Shown here piece after piece: positions 63,085-64,000 of a stretch of 64,000 nt of DNA. Source of the DNA: Lewinellaceae bacterium (GTDB lineage: Bacteria > Bacteroidota > Bacteroidia > Chitinophagales > Saprospiraceae); NCBI GenBank assembly GCA_020636255.1, contig JACJYE010000004.1, positions 372,001 to 436,000 of the forward strand, in the 5' to 3' direction. Numbering within the stretch: the first letter of the stretch is position 1; every line of letters begins with the position of its first letter. The position numbers were made by a program, and so were the translations under genes. The notes below the pieces were generated by a model. That model did not search any database. It saw only the letters and a program-made list of their open reading frames with translations, and was not told where the DNA came from.

Positions 63085-63732
63085 TCAGGCGTCCGGGTCG
63101 ATACCGCCCTTAAGGTGGTCCTGCAGTTCCTGCAATTCGTCCCATTTTCCGGCAGCGGCCAGCGCGGCCTGTTTCACCCAGGTGCCGGGGTCGGCGAGCC
63201 GGTAGCGGGGCCCTGCCTCTTCGAGCACAGCTTTGACCTTGTCGACTGCCGTTGTTGCCAGTTGCTGGAAGGTATAGATCCCAGCCGCATTAAGCAGTTC
63301 TTCGATCTTCGGCCCGATCCCTTCGATCTTCTTCAGGTCATCCGGGTTGGGCGGGGGTACCGCAGCGCCTGCCACCATACCGCTCTCCTGTCCGCCGCTG
63401 CTCAGCGCCTCTTTTTCGGCCATACATTTATCGAGCTTCGTACTGAGCACTGCTTTGTCGGCCTGGCAACGCTGGAGGGAAGTACGCAGGTCACTCAGCG
63501 TTTTCTGGGCTTCCTCATACTGGTATTTGAGGCCCATAAAATCTTTCTCCATATTCGTCAGCTTGGCCTTCAGGCCTGCATTCTCCTCTTCGAGTTCTTT
63601 AAGCCGCTTGCGGTTGCTGCACAGTAAACAGCCCAGCAGCGCGCCGAGGATAAAGGCCAGAGCGGAAAAGATCAGCCACCACAGCCAGCAGGGTTCCAGG
63701 GTGGCCTGTAATAAGATGGTATCCGTATTCAT
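63085..63732 (-). CDS. Membrane-anchored coiled-coil protein with helix-hairpin-helix domain
   Basis: 215 residues. One membrane segment at about 14-38 (CWLWWLIFSALAFILGALLGCLLC), a coiled coil at about 40-105 (RKRLKELEEENAGLKAKLTNME...), and a C-terminal helix-hairpin-helix segment (PDDLKKIEGIGPKIEELLNAAGIYTFQQLATTAVDKVKAVLEEAG) of the type found in predicted 5' flap endonuclease-like proteins. DNA binding is possible but not shown. It lies 30 bases downstream of the OmpA-type gene and is probably co-transcribed. Confidence 0.82.
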   Translation of the reverse strand: MNTDTILLQATLEPCWLWWLIFSALAFILGALLGCLLCSNRKRLKELEEENAGLKAKLTNMEKDFMGLKYQYEEAQKTLSDLRTSLQRCQADKAVLSTKLDKCMAEKEALSSGGQESGMVAGAAVPPPNPDDLKKIEGIGPKIEELLNAAGIYTFQQLATTAVDKVKAVLEEAGPRYRLADPGTWVKQAALAAAGKWDELQELQDHLKGGIDPDA

Positions 63733-63762
63733 TCTTAAGTTAGTTTTTTGTTTCGCAATGGA

Positions 63763-64000
63763 TTATTGATTCTTGATCAGCCGCAGTTCCACACGGCGGT
63801 TCTCGCGGCGGCCGGCATCGGTCTTATTGGATGCGACGGGCTGCGATTCGCCTTTAGAGCTGACGGTTATCTGATCGGCCTGCACGCCTTTGCTTACCAG
63901 CAGGTTCCTTATACCCACAGCACGGGCCTGGCCGAGCTTTAAGTTAAATGCTTCATCGCCGGCATCATCGGTATGGCCGGTGAGGGTGATCTTTTCACCC
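63763..64000 (-). CDS. OmpA family protein (C-terminal part; N-terminus beyond the window)
   Basis: The leftward frame is open to the window edge. The visible 78 residues are the OmpA C-terminal peptidoglycan-binding domain: ITLTGHTDDAGDEAFNLKLGQARAVGIRNLLVSKGV, then SNKTDAGRRENRRVELRL with the conserved Asp and Arg that hold diaminopimelate. It anchors the outer membrane to the wall. The rest of the protein cannot be judged. Confidence 0.92.
   Translation of the reverse strand, partial: GEKITLTGHTDDAGDEAFNLKLGQARAVGIRNLLVSKGVQADQITVSSKGESQPVASNKTDAGRRENRRVELRLIKNQ

Overview
The window is a chromosomal stretch of a fairly GC-rich member of the Bacteroidota, most likely the Saprospirales (Lewinella-like). 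Evidence for the phylum is a secreted protein with a type IX secretion C-terminal domain, a DUF5916 outer-membrane protein, a SufBCDSE cluster, Bacteroidota-type promoters (TTG, 19-21 bases, TAnnTTTG) and almost no Shine-Dalgarno sequences. The order is an inference from gene content. Both ends cut genes: a serine hydrolase lacks its N-terminus at the left edge, and an OmpA-family protein lacks its N-terminus at the right edge.

Layout. 1-7.5 kb: serine hydrolase, T9SS cargo protein, proline dehydrogenase and a 481-residue protein of unknown function. 7.6-8.0 kb: a gene-free stretch with a candidate small RNA and a pair of Crp/Fnr-type operators. 8-10.8 kb: YceI protein, porin, second YceI protein. 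10.9-13.1 kb: surE, small membrane protein, lpxB. 13.1-15.7 kb: a second operon behind the same tandem operators, encoding two YeeE/YedE-type sulfur transport proteins and a sulfide:quinone oxidoreductase-like flavoprotein. 15.8-22.1 kb: methyltransferase, MltA, small membrane proteins, DUF4159 protein, rsmE and rseP. 22.2-22.9 kb: two tRNA-Leu genes (CAA, CAG), each with a good promoter. The first is followed by tandem repeats that re-use the tRNA 3' end. 22.9-27.9 kb: a caspase-like/FGE-fold fusion and a DUF5916 protein. 28-34.5 kb: sufB-C-D-S-E-T and an Rrf2 regulator. 34.5-49.4 kb: LON-domain protein, a very large alpha-2-macroglobulin lipoprotein, an endonuclease/exonuclease/phosphatase-family protein, TamB, a SPOR-like membrane protein and folP. 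49.6-58 kb: DUF4230-like protein, orphan LuxR-type response regulator, LysM protein, glpD and a GH31 glucosidase. 58-64 kb: DUF6438 lipoprotein, yidC, an aminotransferase, a lipoprotein, a coiled-coil/HhH membrane protein and an OmpA domain.

Most genes are housekeeping, and envelope functions dominate (lpxB, TamB, YidC, RseP, MltA, A2M, OmpA, porin). Non-coding structure is the most unusual part. (1) Tandem repeats after tRNA-Leu(CAA) each begin with the last 16 bases of the tRNA gene, an arrangement like the rtT repeats of E. coli tyrT. (2) Two operons share an identical regulatory layout: two 14-bp palindromic sites spaced 22 bp apart, the downstream one about 30 bp before a -7 box. This links a YceI/porin operon to sulfur transport and sulfide oxidation. 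(3) A dispersed repeat family has the core AGTAGTGTTCAAAAA. (4) Long perfect hairpins occur at 6.05 and 40.9 kb, and a 7-bp tandem repeat tract lies inside the suf cluster. (5) The caspase-FGE gene has features compatible with a diversity-generating-retroelement target, although no reverse transcriptase lies in the window. No insertion sequence, CRISPR array, prophage or rRNA gene was seen.
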